From Ruminimicrobiellum sp045223915 (GTDB taxonomy: Bacteria; Elusimicrobiota; Endomicrobiia; Endomicrobiales; Endomicrobiaceae): a stretch of DNA of 64,000 nucleotides. A program made the position numbers and the translations under genes. Below the pieces are notes generated by a model, which saw only the letters and a program-made list of their open reading frames with translations, made no database searches and was not told the origin of the DNA. This document shows, piece by piece, positions 34,749 through 43,355 of this stretch; positions within the stretch are counted from its first letter, which is position 1; each line of letters starts with the position of its first letter. The stretch covers positions 16,054 through 80,053 of the forward strand of contig JBGUZU010000018.1 of assembly GCA_045223915.1 (NCBI GenBank), given 5' to 3'.

Positions 34749-35634
34749 AGAAAAAGAAATAAAGAATGTTACTGTTGTAGGAATAATAGTAAACTTATTC
34801 TTATCGATAACAAAACTTATTATAGGATATTTGGGAAACAGTCAGGCTTTAATAGCCGACGGTGTGCACAGCTTTTCCGATTTGGCGACGGATTTATCTA
34901 TAATTTTCGGTGTAAAATATTGGTTGGCTCCGGCAGATGAAGAACATCAGTACGGGCATAGAAAAATAGAGTTGTTGGTTACGATTTTTATTGCCATAGC
35001 TTTAGCCTTTGTAGGTATATCTATTTTAGGTAAAGCTGTATTGGCATTGAAACAAAACAACATTCAGTCACCGAGTTTGGTAGCATTTGTCGGTGCGATG
35101 TTATCTATAATATCAAAAGAGTGGCTTTACAGATATACGGTGAAAAAAGCAAATATATTAAAATCTCCTGCAGTGAAAGCTAATGCCTGGCATCACAGAT
35201 CCGATGCAATAAGTTCTTTGCCTGTAGCGATAGTAATTATAATAGCTGCAATATTTCCTAAATTAATATGGCTTGATGCTATAGGTGCAATTGTGGTATC
35301 GGTGTTTATTATTTACCCGGCATATACAATATTTAAAAAATCTATATTGAGTATTTTGGATGAAAGTGTTGACAGTGAAACCTTGTCAAAGATAGAACAA
35401 ATTGCATTGCAAACAAAAGATGTTAAAGAAGTTCATGATATAAGAACGAGAAAGGCCGGTGAAACTTTTTTTGTTGATATGCATATACTGGTTGACGGTA
35501 ACATATCTGTTCAAGAAGGTCATGATATATCCGAAGAAGTTAAATTAAATCTTATGAAATCGAACGAAGATATTTTGGATGTGTTGGTACATTTGGAACC
35601 TTTCAACGAAATAGAGAGTAAACAAAATAAATGA
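34738..35634 (+). CDS. Cation diffusion facilitator transporter
   Basis: A 298-residue CDF protein with about six membrane helices and a C-terminal cytosolic metal-binding domain. The transport-site motifs are present: DGVHSFSDLATD in helix 2 (Asp pair) and HHRSDAISS in helix 5 (HxxxD), the set typical of zinc, iron or manganese exporters that exchange metal for protons. The C-terminal domain includes DVKEVHDIRTRKAG and VHLEP. The exact metal is not determined. It overlaps both neighbours slightly and is translated from the same operon as the methyltransferase. Confidence 0.93.
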   Translation: MENKEKEIKNVTVVGIIVNLFLSITKLIIGYLGNSQALIADGVHSFSDLATDLSIIFGVKYWLAPADEEHQYGHRKIELLVTIFIAIALAFVGISILGKAVLALKQNNIQSPSLVAFVGAMLSIISKEWLYRYTVKKANILKSPAVKANAWHHRSDAISSLPVAIVIIIAAIFPKLIWLDAIGAIVVSVFIIYPAYTIFKKSILSILDESVDSETLSKIEQIALQTKDVKEVHDIRTRKAGETFFVDMHILVDGNISVQEGHDISEEVKLNLMKSNEDILDVLVHLEPFNEIESKQNK

Positions 35635-36674
35635 AAAAAATTTTTATATCAATATCACTTATTTTATTTTTATTCGTATCTCAAGCGTATAGCCAATCAA
35701 AAAATATTTTTTTCTTGTTTCCTTTTTATGCTCCGGAAACAAGTTTAGGTTTGGTTTTTACCGATATATTACATTTTAAATCCGATAATCAAAAACATTT
35801 TTCGGCACTAAATTTATTTGCAATGTACACATTAAAAAATCAGTGTACTTTTGGAGTTGCTCCCGCAATTTATTTTGATAATCAAAATTATTTGTTGGAA
35901 GGTAAACTTATTTATACAAACTTTTTAAGAAAGTTTTATGGTGTAGGAAACGATACTTCAAAAGATGATGAAGAAGAATTTGTTAACAGAGCTCATGGTT
36001 TCGGAATAGGATTTTCAAGAAAAATAATAGAACATTTAATGTTTGGGATACAATACGATTTATCAGATATGACTATACAAGATACAGATGCCGACGGGCA
36101 ACTTCAATATTGCAAAACAAACGGGGTTATTTCCGGATTCGGATTTAAAGCAAAATTTGATACAAGAGACAGTAATATATATCCGACAAAAGGAGTTTTT
36201 ATAAGAGCCGATTATCTTCTTTACAACAACAGGTTTGGCAGCAAATATAATTATTCAAAAACAGAGTTTGATTTTAGAAATTATTTTTATATTTATAATA
36301 AAAAACTGTTATTCTCTTATCAGTTTTATAGTGAATTTATAAATGGAAATGCCCCTATACAAATTTTACCTGCACTTGGAGGTTCAAATTTGTTAAGAGG
36401 TTTTTATGCCAACAGATTTTCCGATAATATTTTATTAGTTCTTCAACCGGAACTTAAAATAAAAATAACCAATAGTATTTGGTTGGCATTATTTACCGGT
36501 GTAGGTAATGTTTATAATACTTTGGAAGATGTAGATTTAAATAAGATAAATACGGCTACCGGTTTTGGTGTTAGAATAAAAATAAAAGATAATCCCAGAA
36601 TGAATTTCAGGATAGATTTTGCTTATTCAAATGAGTCTCAGGGAACATATTTCACTTTGATGGAAGCATTTTAG
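35631..36674 (+). CDS. Omp85/BamA-type surface antigen barrel
   Basis: The 347-residue protein has a signal peptide (SLILFLFVSQAYSQ) and a beta-strand-rich body. The segments KFDTRDSNIYPTKGVFIRAD and LPALGGSNLLRGFYANRFSD match the bacterial surface antigen (D15) barrel; the second contains the RGF of the conserved lid motif. The chain lacks POTRA domains, so it is a barrel-only member, not BamA itself. Such proteins may insert or export outer-membrane components; the role is unknown. It ends in Phe, as outer-membrane barrels do. It overlaps the CDF gene by 4 bases. Confidence 0.85.
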   Translation: MKKIFISISLILFLFVSQAYSQSKNIFFLFPFYAPETSLGLVFTDILHFKSDNQKHFSALNLFAMYTLKNQCTFGVAPAIYFDNQNYLLEGKLIYTNFLRKFYGVGNDTSKDDEEEFVNRAHGFGIGFSRKIIEHLMFGIQYDLSDMTIQDTDADGQLQYCKTNGVISGFGFKAKFDTRDSNIYPTKGVFIRADYLLYNNRFGSKYNYSKTEFDFRNYFYIYNKKLLFSYQFYSEFINGNAPIQILPALGGSNLLRGFYANRFSDNILLVLQPELKIKITNSIWLALFTGVGNVYNTLEDVDLNKINTATGFGVRIKIKDNPRMNFRIDFAYSNESQGTYFTLMEAF

Positions 36675-36702
36675 AAGATTAGAAGGTTTTAGGGAGTCAT
36701 AA

Positions 36703-37161
36703 ATGTTAGTGTCATCAATAAAGAATTATAAGAATATTTTAAAATTTTTTCCGCAATTGGATATCGTTTTTAATTATATGTTGAAAAATATCAATAATAA
36801 AACTATGGATGGTAAATATAATATAACAAAAAGTATTTATGCAGTTGTTCAAACATGTGATCCTAAACCTAAAAAAGAACAATTGTTGGAGAAGCATAAA
36901 AAATATATAGATTTACAATATGTTATTTCCGGTAAAGAAAAGATAGGTTGGAAATTCTTTGATAAGACTTTTAAAACGTTAAAAAGATATAACATCAAAA
37001 AAGATATAGCTTTTTATTCAAATATTCCGGATACATATATAAACTTAAAGAAAGGGGATTTTGTGATATTTTTTCCGGAAGATACACATGCTCCTTTATG
37101 TTGTTTGAGTACTGTTAGAAAGTGTATAGTTAAAATTCCGGTAAAATATTTGAATAAATAA
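36703..37161 (+). CDS. YhcH/YjgK/YiaL family protein
   Basis: A 152-residue member of the cupin-like YhcH family (DUF386), often found in sugar or sialic-acid gene sets. The features are an N-terminal helix pair, the HKKYIDLQYVISGKEKIGW segment, and FVIFFPEDTHAPLC carrying the conserved metal-binding His near the C-terminus. Members are proposed sugar-anomer isomerases or sugar-binding proteins, and activity is rarely proven. No sugar catabolic genes are nearby, so the substrate stays open. GGGAGT lies before the ATG. Confidence 0.85.
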   Translation: MLVSSIKNYKNILKFFPQLDIVFNYMLKNINNKTMDGKYNITKSIYAVVQTCDPKPKKEQLLEKHKKYIDLQYVISGKEKIGWKFFDKTFKTLKRYNIKKDIAFYSNIPDTYINLKKGDFVIFFPEDTHAPLCCLSTVRKCIVKIPVKYLNK

Positions 37162-37276
37162 AATACAATATAATGTATATTATACAATACATTATAATCT
37201 ATAATGAGTTATATATAATACATAATATGATGCGTTAGTACAAATAAAATATTTTGATTTTATATTAGGAAGACAT

Positions 37277-38992
37277 ATGAAAAGACTAAATTTTATAATT
37301 ATAATAATGTTGTTTGGTAGTTTGATATGCTTGGAAAAAGATATTTTTGCCGGAAGTAATAAACAGGAAATATTAAAATTAAAAGAACAACTTTCGCAAG
37401 AAAAAGATGTTATAACAAAGATAGATTTGGAAACTCAAATAGAAATAAAAAACTTGGAAGATTTAGTTCAAGAAAAAACAAAATCTTTTAATCAGTATAA
37501 TAATGATATGCCAATACAACAGGCAATATCGGAATCTTTAAAAATAAAACAAGATGTAATATTTTTTGTTGATGAACTTGAAAAGTTACTAAATAAAAAT
37601 AATCACCAAATAATGTCTTTTTATAATGAACAAAACAAAATGTCCCATAATAGTATTAAAAAGACACAGTGGGAAACTGAAGAAGAATATAATGTTAGGG
37701 TAAAAAGAAATAAAGAAATTTTGGAAGAAAACAAAAAAAGAGATTTGTTTATAAATGAAGATGTAATTTTACAAATGATGGTAAAATTTACAGATCCGTT
37801 TATGGATATGTTAAGATATTTTAACACTGAAAAATTTTCTGATAATAACGAATCTAAAGCAAGACTTGTATCAATAGAAGAATTCAATGTAAGTGATTTT
37901 CTTTTAAATGTAGAATGTAACCAAAAAAAATATTTGGTAGAGTTTGATTTTGCCGGTATAGGAAAGGAAAATGCCGAGTTGATGTATCAAACGCAATATC
38001 AGTTTGATGTAGAACCGCTGTTTTCCGTAAATGGTGATTTAAATAAAGAATTAACGGCATTCAAAATTAAACATAAAGGAATGAAAATTGAAAAAATTAT
38101 AGATGTTCCGGGTATATCCGGAATAAAAAATATAAACAAACTTTCCAAGTATAGATGTATATATAAGTTAATTAATACAAAATATAATTTGATATCTGCC
38201 GGAGGTTATCATTCCGTAGGTTTAAAAGAGGACGGAACTGTTCTTGCTGTCGGTAATAATGATAACGGACAGTGCAATGTCGAACATTGGAAAGATATAA
38301 AAGCTATATCTGCGGGTAATTGTCATACCGTAGGACTAAAAAATGACGGAAAGCTTGTTGCTTGCGGCAATAATTATTACGGACAGTGTAATGTTATAAA
38401 ATGGGAAAACATAGTTGCAATTTCAGCAGGTAAAGATCATACAGTCGGTTTAAAAGAAGACGGAACTGTTGTTGCTGCCGGTAATAATGTTTTTGGACAA
38501 TGTGATGTAGGTAAATGGAAAGATATTGTTGCAATATCTGCAGGAGGAAATCATACTGTAGGCTTAAAAAAGGACGGAACGGTCGTTGCTACCGGTTATA
38601 ATAAAAACAGACAATGTAATGTCAGAGATTGGAAAGGAATTTCGGAAATATCCGCAGGAGAATATCATACTTTAGGTTTAATGAAGAACAAAACTGTTGT
38701 TGCTGTCGGTAATAATGATAATTGGCAATGTAATATAGCAAGAAGAGAAAATATAATTGCTATTTCTGCTGCCGAAGATCATAGTGTAGGTTTAAGAGAA
38801 GACGGCACAGTTGTTGCCACCGGAAGTAATGATTACGGACAATGTGATGTTAATTGGTGGACTGATGTAGTAGAAATTGCAGCAGGGCTGAATTTTACTA
38901 TTGGTCTAAGAAAAGACGGAAAACTTTTTGCTTGCGGTAATAATTATTATTATCAATGTGATATTGAAGATTGGGAACTGAAAAAAGAATAA
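37277..38992 (+). CDS. Exported RCC1-repeat protein
   Basis: The 571-residue protein has a signal peptide (LFGSLICLEKDIFAGS) and a helical N-terminal region to about residue 130 rich in Lys and Glu. A middle domain of unknown type (about 150-300) comes next, then seven RCC1-type repeats of about 38 residues (patterns like WKDIVAISAGxxHTVGLK and DGTVVAxGNNxxGQCNV). The repeats match those of the protein at 19012 almost motif for motif, so the two share an origin, but this one has no C-terminal membrane helix. The propeller probably binds a protein or ligand in the envelope. The preceding 115 bases are AT-rich palindromic DNA without a gene. Confidence 0.82.
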   Translation: MKRLNFIIIIMLFGSLICLEKDIFAGSNKQEILKLKEQLSQEKDVITKIDLETQIEIKNLEDLVQEKTKSFNQYNNDMPIQQAISESLKIKQDVIFFVDELEKLLNKNNHQIMSFYNEQNKMSHNSIKKTQWETEEEYNVRVKRNKEILEENKKRDLFINEDVILQMMVKFTDPFMDMLRYFNTEKFSDNNESKARLVSIEEFNVSDFLLNVECNQKKYLVEFDFAGIGKENAELMYQTQYQFDVEPLFSVNGDLNKELTAFKIKHKGMKIEKIIDVPGISGIKNINKLSKYRCIYKLINTKYNLISAGGYHSVGLKEDGTVLAVGNNDNGQCNVEHWKDIKAISAGNCHTVGLKNDGKLVACGNNYYGQCNVIKWENIVAISAGKDHTVGLKEDGTVVAAGNNVFGQCDVGKWKDIVAISAGGNHTVGLKKDGTVVATGYNKNRQCNVRDWKGISEISAGEYHTLGLMKNKTVVAVGNNDNWQCNIARRENIIAISAAEDHSVGLREDGTVVATGSNDYGQCDVNWWTDVVEIAAGLNFTIGLRKDGKLFACGNNYYYQCDIEDWELKKE

Positions 38993-39014
38993 AATTTTAT
39001 ATACATAAAAAAAA

Positions 39015-39047
39015 CAGGAAGAAAAATTTTCTCTTCCTGCTTTTTTT
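39015..39047. terminator. Bidirectional terminator between the RCC1 gene and nfnB
   Basis: Stem CAGGAAG / CTTCCTG (39015-39021 with 39033-39039) with A run before and T run after. It serves the converging genes on either side. Confidence 0.85.
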
Positions 39048-39065
39048 ATTGTCAATTTAAATAAA

Positions 39066-40442
39066 CTATTTTGTTAAATAAGCGTGAATATTTTTTGCAG
39101 CCTGTTTACCCATTCCCATAGCTTGAATAACTGTGCTGCCGCCTGCTATATCACCGCCTGCAAATATTCCTTCTCTTGTTGTCATGAATTTGTCATCAAC
39201 TATAAGATGACCTTTTTTATCTGTTTGTAATCCTTTTGTTAATGAAGGTAATATCGGGTTAGGATTTAATCCTAATGCAAGTATAACCAAATCTGTTTCT
39301 ATTACAAAATTAGAACCTTCAATTTCTACAGGTTTTTTTCTTCCGGAAGCATCAGGTTCGGTTAATTGCATTTTTACACATTCCACTGCTTTCACAAAAC
39401 CTTTATCATCGGAAATGAATTTTTTAGGAGCTGTTAATTCTATAAATTCAATGCCTTCTTCCAAAGCATGTTTTCTTTCTTCAAGTCTTGCAGGCATTTC
39501 GTTCTGTGTTCTTCTGTACAACAATTTTACGGATTGGGCTCCGATTCTTTTTGCTGTTCTTACAGAATCCATTGCCGTATTTCCGCCGCCGATAACAACA
39601 ACATTTTTTCCTTTGTGTACCGGAGTATCATATTCGGGGAATTGAAATGCGTTCATTAAATTTATTCTGACCAAAAATTCGTTGGCGGAATAAATATTGT
39701 TAAGATTTTCGCCTTCAACTCCCGGGAATGTCGGCAGTCCCGCACCGGTTCCTACAAATATTGCTTTAAAACCTTCGTTAAGCAAATCTTCTACCGTTTT
39801 AGTTCTGCCTATTAAATAATTAAATACAAATTTTATTCCGAGTTTCTTTAATGAATCTACTTCTCTATCTAAAACCGCTACCGGTAATCTGAATTCCGGA
39901 ATGCCGTATCTTAAAACACCGCCGCTGTCGTGTAACGATTCAAATATGGTAACATCGTAACCTAACTTTGCCAAATCTCCTGCACAAGTAAGACCTGCAG
40001 GGCCGGAACCGATAACAGCAACTTTTATACCGTTAGGTTTTATATCAAAATTTTCTTCTTTAATATTTTTTGCTGCCCAATCTGCAGCATATCTTTCAAG
40101 ATTACCTATTGCGATAGGTTCTTGTTTTATTCCCAATATACATTTGCTTTCGCATTGCTTTTCCTGAGGACAAACTCTGCCGCAAACGGCAGGTAAATTA
40201 CTTTTTGTTTTAATAACTTTTATTGCACCGGCAGGATTATTATTTGCTAATTCGTGTACAAATTCGGGAATATTAACTTCAACAGGGCAACCTGTTACAC
40301 ACATAGGATTTTTGCAATGCAAACATCTTTTTGCTTCTGTTAATGCTTGTTCGTCGCTGTATCCTAAATTTACTTCTTCAAAATCTTTATTTCTTACGTT
40401 TGGGTCTCTTTCGACCATCTTTATTCTTTGTGGCATTTGCAC
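39066..40442 (-). CDS. nfnB: NfnB-type NADPH/glutamate synthase small-subunit-like flavoprotein
   Basis: The 458-residue protein has an N-terminal cysteine-rich domain for Fe-S clusters (CLHCKNPMCVTGCPVE and CGRVCPQEKQCESKC), then FAD- and NAD(P)-binding Rossmann motifs (VAVIGSGPAGLTCAGDLA; NVVVIGGGNTAMDSVRTA) and the C-terminal GGDIAGG flavin segment. Alone it resembles the glutamate synthase small subunit. Pairing with the next upstream gene, a ferredoxin-NADP reductase-like subunit, points to NfnAB/SudAB, which couples NADH and ferredoxin to NADP by electron bifurcation in anaerobes. No glutamate synthase large subunit is present. It starts 22 bases inside nfnA. Confidence 0.88.
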   Translation of the reverse strand: MQMPQRIKMVERDPNVRNKDFEEVNLGYSDEQALTEAKRCLHCKNPMCVTGCPVEVNIPEFVHELANNNPAGAIKVIKTKSNLPAVCGRVCPQEKQCESKCILGIKQEPIAIGNLERYAADWAAKNIKEENFDIKPNGIKVAVIGSGPAGLTCAGDLAKLGYDVTIFESLHDSGGVLRYGIPEFRLPVAVLDREVDSLKKLGIKFVFNYLIGRTKTVEDLLNEGFKAIFVGTGAGLPTFPGVEGENLNNIYSANEFLVRINLMNAFQFPEYDTPVHKGKNVVVIGGGNTAMDSVRTAKRIGAQSVKLLYRRTQNEMPARLEERKHALEEGIEFIELTAPKKFISDDKGFVKAVECVKMQLTEPDASGRKKPVEIEGSNFVIETDLVILALGLNPNPILPSLTKGLQTDKKGHLIVDDKFMTTREGIFAGGDIAGGSTVIQAMGMGKQAAKNIHAYLTK

Positions 40443-41272
40443 TCCATGTTAAGAATTTCTTTATATTTTTCTAAAGCTGCTTTTTCATTTTCTTTAAATG
40501 CTCTTAAACGGCTTGTAAGTTCATCCCAATCTACTAAATGTCCGTCGAATTCAGGTCCGTCAACACATGCAAATCTTATTTTTTTGTCTACACTTACTCT
40601 GCATGCACCGCACATTCCCGTTCCGTCCACCATTATAGGATTTAACGATACAAGAGTTTTTAAATTATATTCTCTTGTCATATTGGATACCGCTTTCATC
40701 ATAGGAACAGGTCCTATGGCATAAACGATATTAACTTTTTCTCTTTTTATTACATCCGCCAAAACGTTGGTAACAAAACCTTTTATTCCGTAAGAACCGT
40801 CGTCGGTTGCAGTTAAAAGTTCCGTTGAGTTTGCTTTAAGTTCATCTTGCAATAACAACAAATCTTTGTTTCTTGCACCAACTATTGTAATAACTTTGTT
40901 TCCTGCTTTTAATAAATCACTTATAACAGGTAAAAGTTCTGCAGTTCCTACTCCGCCTGCCATTGCAACAACCGTTCCGAAATTTTCGATTTCGGTAGGT
41001 TTTCCCAAAGGACCGACGATATCTCTTATAAAGTCACCTTCTTTTAAGTTACCGAGTTCCGTGGTAGATTTACCTACTGTTTGAAATATTATTTTTATAG
41101 TTCCTTTTTCCAAGTCTTTACCTGCAACGGTTAAAGGAAATCTTTCACCTTTCTCGTGCAATCTTAAAACTATAAATTGTCCCGGCTTAATATTTTTTGC
41201 AATATCCGGAGCTTCAATTTCAAAGCTTTTAATTACTGACGATAAAACTTCTTTTTTTATAATTTTAAACAT
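40421..41272 (-). CDS. nfnA: NfnA-type ferredoxin-NAD(P) reductase-like subunit
   Basis: The start is the ATG at 41272; a longer in-frame extension runs into repeat DNA. The 283-residue protein has an FAD-binding barrel (PGQFIVLRLHEKGERFPLTV), an NAD-binding domain (VVAMAGGVGTAELLPVISDL; VYAIGPVPMM) and a C-terminal Cys-rich segment (DGTGMCGACRVSV with a later FACVDGPEFDGH) for a [2Fe-2S] cluster, as in PyrK/SudB/NfnA. With the overlapping NfnB it forms the transhydrogenase complex in the cytosol. DHO dehydrogenase PyrK is a relative, but no pyrD is adjacent. Confidence 0.88.
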   Translation of the reverse strand: MFKIIKKEVLSSVIKSFEIEAPDIAKNIKPGQFIVLRLHEKGERFPLTVAGKDLEKGTIKIIFQTVGKSTTELGNLKEGDFIRDIVGPLGKPTEIENFGTVVAMAGGVGTAELLPVISDLLKAGNKVITIVGARNKDLLLLQDELKANSTELLTATDDGSYGIKGFVTNVLADVIKREKVNIVYAIGPVPMMKAVSNMTREYNLKTLVSLNPIMVDGTGMCGACRVSVDKKIRFACVDGPEFDGHLVDWDELTSRLRAFKENEKAALEKYKEILNMECKCHKE

Positions 41273-41386
41273 ATCTTTCTCACTATTATAAATTTCAAAA
41301 ATTATATATATTTTATAAAAAATATTCAATTGAAAATTGCTGAAAATATTTTTTTTGGAATCTTGTAGTTGCAGTTTGCTGTTTTT

Positions 41387-41440
41387 CCATACATCCATAC
41401 CTCTATACATCCAATCTTCAAAAATCGCAAGGCGATTTTT
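41387..41440 (-). repeat. Octamer array and palindrome upstream of nfnA
   Basis: On the minus strand the array reads GATGTATA, GAGGTATG, GATGTATG (41388-41411). This is the same motif, in the same order, as at 381-404, 41 kb away. Next to it is the palindrome AAAAATCGC-aag-GCGATTTTT (41420-41440), which covers the end of the esterase gene. The pairing of octamer array and 3-nt-spacer palindrome repeats the layout at 381-549, 18101 and 22591. Confidence 0.7.
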
Positions 41441-42021
41441 TAAAGCAAATGTTTTATGTTTTTGTAAATTTTATCGGCCACTAATTTATAACCGTTTGAA
41501 TTAGGATGAACCTCATCGGAAAACAAATTTCTGTTATCCCAAAATTCGTTCAGTATTCCATTTATAAATAAAACATCTTTTTCTTTAGCTAAAGTCTTTA
41601 GCATGTTATGTAATTGGTTTAGTTGCCTATCTTCTATGGATACAAGAACAACAATATTATTGTTCTGTTTTAATTTATCAACAATTGTTTCAATATTTTT
41701 TTTGGTTTCGGAAATTGGAATTTGTTGAAAAAAATCGTTAGCTCCGAATTCTACTATTATAAGAGAATTTTTGAATTGTAATATGTCATCTATCCTGTCT
41801 AATCCGTTTTTTGATGTGTTTCCGTTAACACCTTTATTTATTACCGGAAGATTTGTGAACTGTTGCAAAAAATACGGATATGTTTGTTCTCCCGTTGCAC
41901 CGAATCCTTGAGTTAAACTGTCACCGAAACAAACAATAGAATTGATTTTAATTAGATTATTATTTGAACAAGATATTAGCATATATATAAGGAATAAAAA
42001 TAAATAAAATTTTTTTAACAT
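41440..42021 (-). CDS. SGNH/GDSL-type esterase lipoprotein
   Basis: The 193-residue protein has a signal peptide with a lipobox (LISC). The SGNH-hydrolase blocks follow: block I CFGDSLTQGFGA with the nucleophile Ser, block III VEFGANDF with the Asn, and block V DEVHPNSNGY with the catalytic Asp and His. It resembles TesA-type arylesterase/lysophospholipase; a Gly in the usual block II position lies in GVNGNTSKNG. As a lipoprotein it would act in the envelope, perhaps on phospholipids. It begins directly after the amidohydrolase stop, so the two are co-transcribed. Confidence 0.9.
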   Translation of the reverse strand: MLKKFYLFLFLIYMLISCSNNNLIKINSIVCFGDSLTQGFGATGEQTYPYFLQQFTNLPVINKGVNGNTSKNGLDRIDDILQFKNSLIIVEFGANDFFQQIPISETKKNIETIVDKLKQNNNIVVLVSIEDRQLNQLHNMLKTLAKEKDVLFINGILNEFWDNRNLFSDEVHPNSNGYKLVADKIYKNIKHLL

Positions 42022-42813
42022 TTATTTCAAGTTTAAAAGTTTTTCAGCGTTTAAATGAAATATTTTTTCTTTAAACTCATCATCTATGTTTAAATTTTTA
42101 ATTAACTCTATTTCTTTTTTATGATTACCTACGGGGAAATCCGTTCCGAATAAAATTTTATCTTTATTATGTTTGTTTAAAAATCTGTAAATCTGATCTT
42201 CTTTCATAAAAGATAAAGCCGAAGAAGTATCGATATAAAAATAATCATCACCTATAATGGAATTTTCAACTTCATCCCATAATTTAAATCCGCCCATGTG
42301 AGCGGCAATGAATGTTATCTCGGGGAAATGTTTTTTTACATTTAACATTTGCTTGGGACCTGCTTGAATTAAACCGGTAGATAATTCATATCCGCAATGA
42401 AACAGAAGGGGAATTTGCAATTTTTGAATTTTTTCATACATCGGAAATACTCTTTCGTCGTCTATATAAAACATTTGGAATTCCGGTTGAATTTTTATTC
42501 CATGAGCATTATCTTTTATTCTGTCAAGCTCGTAAGACCATTTTTCATAAAAAGGATGTATTGATGCAAACTTTATGAATCTTTCGGAATTTAAACCGAA
42601 CAGCCAATTATTTATATGTTCAACTTGGTTAGGTCTGGAAGCAACAGATGCTATTACACTTTTTGTAACACCGTTTTTGTCCATTGCTTCTAAAACATTT
42701 TTCTCGATTGGGATTGCATTCATTGGCATTTTAAAAGATTGTTCCAAATATTCTTTAGCTTTTTCTGCAACTTTTTCCGGCCACATATGAGTATGAAAAT
42801 CTATTATATCCAT
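42022..42813 (-). CDS. Amidohydrolase (TIM-barrel, amidohydrolase_2 family)
   Basis: The ATG at 42813 is used: it starts the protein at MDIIDFHTHMWPEK, whereas the longer frame adds a low-complexity hydrophobic stretch coded by AT-rich promoter DNA. The 263-residue product has the HxH metal motif (DFHTH), a later His on a strand (LLFHCGYE), AAHMGGFKLWDE, and the metal-binding Asp in FGTDFPVGN. This family includes ACMS decarboxylase and other hydrolases or decarboxylases of cyclic or aromatic acids. The substrate is unknown. The predicted mRNA begins 3-5 nt before the ATG. Confidence 0.85.
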   Translation of the reverse strand: MDIIDFHTHMWPEKVAEKAKEYLEQSFKMPMNAIPIEKNVLEAMDKNGVTKSVIASVASRPNQVEHINNWLFGLNSERFIKFASIHPFYEKWSYELDRIKDNAHGIKIQPEFQMFYIDDERVFPMYEKIQKLQIPLLFHCGYELSTGLIQAGPKQMLNVKKHFPEITFIAAHMGGFKLWDEVENSIIGDDYFYIDTSSALSFMKEDQIYRFLNKHNKDKILFGTDFPVGNHKKEIELIKNLNIDDEFKEKIFHLNAEKLLNLK

Positions 42814-42823
42814 GATGAACAAG

Positions 42824-42852
42824 ATTATACTACTAAATAAAAAAAATGTAAA
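42824..42852 (-). promoter_or_regulatory. Promoter of the amidohydrolase-esterase pair
   Basis: On the minus strand TTTACA (42847-42852), 17 nt, TATAAT (42824-42829). The ATG lies 10 nt past the -10 and there is no ribosome site, another near-leaderless arrangement. Confidence 0.65.
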
Positions 42853-43040
42853 ACTACTTGACTTATAAAAAATAATAATGTTTAATAACAAATAGTAAAA
42901 TAAAGCAACAAAATAATATAAAACATAATTTTTAATAATAAACAAAATATTTTAGTAATAACAGAATTAATTTAATAATAAAATAAAAAATAAAATAATA
43001 AAAAATAACTATTGACAAAATAAAATAAATAAAATAAAAT
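42853..43040 (+). promoter_or_regulatory. AT-rich spacer with the promoter of the HTH gene
   Basis: About 190 bases are almost pure A/T with runs of AATAAAA-type units and no gene. At the right end TTGACA (43012-43017), 17 nt, TAAAAT (43035-43040) form a good promoter for the small DNA-binding protein gene. The A-tract-rich DNA should be strongly curved, which often stimulates transcription or attracts nucleoid proteins. Confidence 0.6.
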
Positions 43041-43081
43041 AATGCTTGTAATTAAAAAATAAAAGTAGTGAGTGATAACAA

Positions 43082-43291
43082 ATGGAAAATAAAAACGATA
43101 AACAAGTTATGGATATTAAGGAGTTAGCAGAATATCTCGGTATCGGTAGATCTACGATATATAATTTAATAAAAAAGAAAAAGATTCCTGCATCGAAGAT
43201 TGGCAAACAGTACAGATTTTCAAAAGAAGTTGTTGATAGTTGGTTAAAAGATAAAATTATAACTAAGAAAGAACCGACAGTAACAAAATAG
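43082..43291 (+). CDS. Small excisionase/MerR-type helix-turn-helix protein
   Basis: The 69-residue protein is one DNA-binding domain of the excisionase family type. DIKELAEYLGIGRSTIYNLI forms the helix-turn-helix and IGKQYRFSKEVVDSWLKDK the wing that follows. Such stand-alone domains act as transcription regulators or as excisionases of mobile elements. No integrase is nearby, and a promoter plus the following histone-like gene suggest a chromosomal regulator. The ATG at 43082 has a weak ribosome site. Confidence 0.85.
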   Translation: MENKNDKQVMDIKELAEYLGIGRSTIYNLIKKKKIPASKIGKQYRFSKEVVDSWLKDKIITKKEPTVTK

Positions 43292-43355
43292 TTTTTAACT
43301 TCTTGGTTTTAATAGTAATAGTTGAGTAGTCAAATTTAATTAGGAGGATGGAAAA

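Noticed and set aside
39066..41272. Glutamate synthase (GltBD) operon
   Set aside because: The small-subunit-like gene is paired with a ferredoxin-NADP reductase-like gene and no large subunit is present, which fits NfnAB better.
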